64,000 nucleotides of DNA from NCBI GenBank assembly GCA_001769855.1, contig MEPP01000022.1, positions 62,001 through 126,000 on the forward strand. The letters run 5' to 3'. Under the pieces are notes generated by a model. The model saw nothing but the letters and a program-made list of their open reading frames with translations. It did no database searches and was not told the DNA's origin. The stretch comes from Bdellovibrionales bacterium GWA2_49_15. Its GTDB lineage: Bacteria > Bdellovibrionota > Bacteriovoracia > Bacteriovoracales > Bacteriovoracaceae. Position numbers and translations under genes: made by a program. Each line of letters begins with the position of its first letter. Within the stretch, counting starts at the first letter, position 1. Below are positions 61,843 to 64,000 of this stretch, one piece after another.

Positions 61843-62954
61843 GACAAGGTCGGAAGGGCCGGAGTTTCAGGCGGCAGTTGCTCAATATTTCTTAACAGAT
61901 CTTCCAATGTTTTAAAATGAAAGGCCTGCAGTAAAAAATCCAAATGAATGGCAAAATCATAAAGTAATTTTGGCCCGTGATAAATGAAGGCGGTATAAAC
62001 CTGCGCCACCCTTCCGCCTTGTTTCCACAGGTGCCAAAGATCACTCACACTCGAGATTCCTCCCACGGCAATCAGCTCAAGACCTTGCACACCTTTGAGC
62101 CTCTCAAGTATTTGCCTGCGCATCTCGAAAGATTTATTGGCCAGTAGTTTTCCTGAAATACCACCCTCACCGCGCTCTCGCATGATGGTGGTATTCGTGG
62201 CAACGAGCCCGGCGATTCGATGTTCCATCGCCAGACCAATGACTCCCTCCAGCTCGGAGGGCGGTAAATCAGGCGACAGTTTAATATAAAGGGGACATGG
62301 ACATTGGCGGCGGACATCCACCAGGGCATCAAGAATATGCTTGAGCCCCTCACTGCTTTCCAGCTGGCGCAAGTTGGGAGTATTGGGAGAGGAAACATTA
62401 ATCGTTAGATAATCAACGTGGGGAGCAAGCAGGCGATAAAGATTTTGATAATCGAAAGGGGCCTTGTCTAGGGGTGTATCCTTGTTCTTTCCGATATTGG
62501 CACCCACGGGTTTCCCGTGCTTCTGAGCAATCTTGAGATTTTGCAACTGTCTGAGCGCAGCTTCGGCACCGGCGTTATTGAAACCCATTCGGTTCAGCAA
62601 AGATTCCTCGGCTTCCAAGCGGAAAAGACGCGGCCGGGGATTGCCGGGCTGCGGACGCCAGGTCAGGGTTCCCACCTCGACAGCTCCGAAAGGAAGTGAG
62701 GTAAAAAAATCCACGCACTTTGCGTCCTTGTCCAATCCGGCAGCAAGACCAATGGGAAAGGGCCACGGCCCCATCTTTGTTTCCAAGGCGAAACGATTGT
62801 TAAAAAGAATTTCTGAATGCTGCTTACCCACAAAGTGGAAGACCTGTTTCGCCAGACCTGGAAAATAATGCAGCCCTTCGATAGTTAGATTATGAACCGT
62901 TTCGGGATCGATTTTAAAAGCAGCCTTTTTGAATAATTGATACGGTCCAGCCAC
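61839..62954 (-). CDS. pyrD: Dihydroorotate dehydrogenase (class 2, quinone)
   Basis: PyrD class 2 oxidises dihydroorotate to orotate in pyrimidine synthesis and passes electrons to quinone at the inner membrane. The N-terminal helix (MAGPYQLFKKAAFKIDPETVH) is the membrane-contact extension of class 2. GLAAGLDKDAKCVDFF, VEVGTLTWRPQPGNPRPRLFR, VSSPNTPNLRQLES (catalytic Ser) and ISSVSDLWHLWKQG (FMN phosphate) are present. It starts with GTG at 62954. It sits 21 nt behind the lipoprotein gene. Confidence 0.96.
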   Translation of the reverse strand: MAGPYQLFKKAAFKIDPETVHNLTIEGLHYFPGLAKQVFHFVGKQHSEILFNNRFALETKMGPWPFPIGLAAGLDKDAKCVDFFTSLPFGAVEVGTLTWRPQPGNPRPRLFRLEAEESLLNRMGFNNAGAEAALRQLQNLKIAQKHGKPVGANIGKNKDTPLDKAPFDYQNLYRLLAPHVDYLTINVSSPNTPNLRQLESSEGLKHILDALVDVRRQCPCPLYIKLSPDLPPSELEGVIGLAMEHRIAGLVATNTTIMRERGEGGISGKLLANKSFEMRRQILERLKGVQGLELIAVGGISSVSDLWHLWKQGGRVAQVYTAFIYHGPKLLYDFAIHLDFLLQAFHFKTLEDLLRNIEQLPPETPALPTLS

Positions 62955-62975
62955 TCATTCCGCCTAATACAAAAT

Positions 62976-63923
62976 TTAATAAAGTTGAACGTAGTCACCC
63001 TCATTCACTTGACCGCCTGAATGAAGTACCGCAATCGCTCCATCCAGGCCAAAATAATCTATAATCTCAACAGTGCCCTTGATCTCCCCTTTGGACACTC
63101 CGATCAAAGCACCCGTTTCGGGATCGTAGACTTCCTGGCCCTCTGTAATCACTTTTAAAATATCACTAATCTGCAGCCCGCTATTGCGTCCGGCATTGAT
63201 ATAAATTTTGCTGCCTATAATCTTGGCCACACGCCCGACCCAATCTAACTTAGTGGTAATGCCCAAGATTTTAGGAATGGCCATCCTGACGGCCACTTGC
63301 CCGGAATAGCGAAGAAGATCCCGCCGATAGGATAAAAGTTCTTCAGGATCAGTGGCAAACATGCGATAGGCCTTGTCATCAACAAAACCGTCTAAATTTT
63401 CACTGAGAATTTCTTTGTTGGCATTAACGTCAAAAACCTTGATTTCAATCTTGACCTCAGTATGGGATTTTGTTTCCCGAATAACTCCGATTTCATCCGG
63501 CCGCTCGCGCACTCGGGCCTCTACAATGCGGCCAAAAATAACCAAATTGATACCGGCCTGCTTGGACCTGCGCGATAATTGCACAAGCTTTACGCCGCCG
63601 CCGGCGTAGATTTCTTTAGAAGGTCCAAACAGTACTTGCGCCTCTTCATCGATAATGAACTCTCCGGTCTTACCTATTTCCTTTCTAAACTCTTCCGTAA
63701 CAGTGATGGCCAGATCATCCCCGCCGTAAGGGGCTTCATTGAAAAATCGAAGCAGGGCCAATTTCTTTTTAATTCCCGTGAATTGCTTCGCCGAACTTTT
63801 GGGCACAACCCTTTTCCCCTGCGAATCGCGTCGGATAAAAGGAGTCGAACAGGCGGCCACAGCGACGATTACAATGATCAAACACAGTGTGGAACTTTTT
63901 TTAATTCTAGTGGTGAAAGTCAT
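62976..63923 (-). CDS. Lipoprotein with CsgG/FlgT-like fold
   Basis: The 315-residue product has the lipobox IVAVAAC. ALLRFFNEAPYGGDDLAITVTEEF and LVIFGRIVEARVRER give a CsgG/LpoB-like core, and the end GSKIYINAGRNSGLQ then LKVITEGQEVYDPETGALIG strongly resembles the C-terminal domain of flagellar assembly protein FlgT. It overlaps the partial gene on its right by 4 nt (ATGA). A flagellar or envelope assembly role is possible, but no flagellar gene lies nearby. Confidence 0.78.
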   Translation of the reverse strand: MTFTTRIKKSSTLCLIIVIVAVAACSTPFIRRDSQGKRVVPKSSAKQFTGIKKKLALLRFFNEAPYGGDDLAITVTEEFRKEIGKTGEFIIDEEAQVLFGPSKEIYAGGGVKLVQLSRRSKQAGINLVIFGRIVEARVRERPDEIGVIRETKSHTEVKIEIKVFDVNANKEILSENLDGFVDDKAYRMFATDPEELLSYRRDLLRYSGQVAVRMAIPKILGITTKLDWVGRVAKIIGSKIYINAGRNSGLQISDILKVITEGQEVYDPETGALIGVSKGEIKGTVEIIDYFGLDGAIAVLHSGGQVNEGDYVQLY

Positions 63924-64000
63924 TGTGTTCTTTCTCCATCCTTGGAAACTTTCGGCTTAAGGGACATCACGTACGGTTGCGCCAGATCATCAAAGTGCAG
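63920..64000 (-). CDS. Partial CDS, C-terminal end of unknown protein
   Basis: The minus strand is open from the window edge to a TGA at 63920-63922 and encodes 26 residues ending KPKVSKDGERTQ. The stop overlaps the start of the lipoprotein gene (ATGA), which indicates a coupled operon. The stretch is too short for a family call. Confidence 0.55.
   Translation of the reverse strand: MHFDDLAQPYVMSLKPKVSKDGERTQ

Noticed and set aside
1-64000. rRNA, tRNA, CRISPR arrays, transposase or integrase genes
   Set aside because: I looked and saw no repeat-spacer pattern, no tRNA-like arms with CCA ends, and no DDE, Tyr or Ser recombinase motif.

Overview
The window looks like a chromosomal stretch of a free-living, Gram-negative, delta-proteobacterium-like bacterium. 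The best guess is a member of the Bdellovibrionota (a Bacteriovorax/Bdellovibrio-type lineage). This is inference from gene content only: very many lipobox and signal-peptide proteins, outer-membrane barrels, secreted peptidases, lipases and lytic transglycosylases, c-di-GMP-type domains, and the lipoprotein set COG3014 / LpoB-like / LPP20-like. Housekeeping markers (rapA, hemN, sodB, ilvE, queC, pyrD, phosphohexomutase) argue for a normal chromosome rather than a phage or plasmid. I found no rRNA, tRNA, CRISPR array or insertion sequence. The genome is compact: many convergent genes overlap at their 3' ends, and many co-directional genes overlap by 1-4 nt.

Layout. 1-4.8 kb: tail of an unknown gene, rapA, then a leftward cluster of a ParA/MinD-type ATPase with two small partners. 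4.8-11 kb: a membrane-anchored hydrolase, a barrel protein with a coiled-coil partner, secreted and membrane proteins, and an MltD-like lytic transglycosylase; a 49-codon gene sits in this operon. 11.1-14.1 kb: a 40-codon membrane peptide, a TPR protein, a lipoprotein and hemN. 14.1-22.6 kb: the most distinctive accessory block, a tandem array A1-B1-A2-B2-A3. The A genes encode Cys-rich lipoproteins with a possible papain-like Cys/His/Asn signature, and the B genes encode secreted helical-repeat proteins. An astacin-like lipoprotein metalloprotease follows. 22.6-27.2 kb: single-gene enzymes (HAD phosphatase, Ste24 peptidase, Ogt, glutamine amidotransferase, alpha/beta hydrolase). 27.2-33.3 kb: a leftward set of a very large membrane protein, a degenerate HD-GYP protein, a barrel and a second lytic transglycosylase.

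33.3-37.5 kb: a four-lipoprotein cluster probably tied to cell-envelope or peptidoglycan-synthase control. 37.6-43.3 kb: sodB behind two more very large membrane proteins that share a C-terminal motif with the one at 30-32.7 kb. 43.5-54.1 kb: lipoprotein, secreted hydrolase, PilZ membrane protein, a NIT-domain sensor with a CheA-like partner, a secreted EEP-family phosphodiesterase, a possible caspase-like (clan CD) secreted protein, a barrel and a lipase. 54.3-64 kb: mostly metabolism (ilvE, a Na+/H+ antiporter-like protein, ferredoxin, phosphohexomutase, queC) and a leftward operon of a FlgT/CsgG-like lipoprotein, pyrD and a DUF2298-type membrane protein.

Taken together, the accessory genes are dominated by exported hydrolases, lipoproteins and envelope proteins. 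This fits a bacterium that attacks or digests other cells or polymers, but no predation locus can be named from the sequence alone. The strongest candidates for undescribed biology are the 14.1-21 kb tandem lipoprotein array, the three giant membrane proteins with a shared C-terminal motif, the secreted clan CD-like protein, and the NIT-sensor/CheA-like pair.
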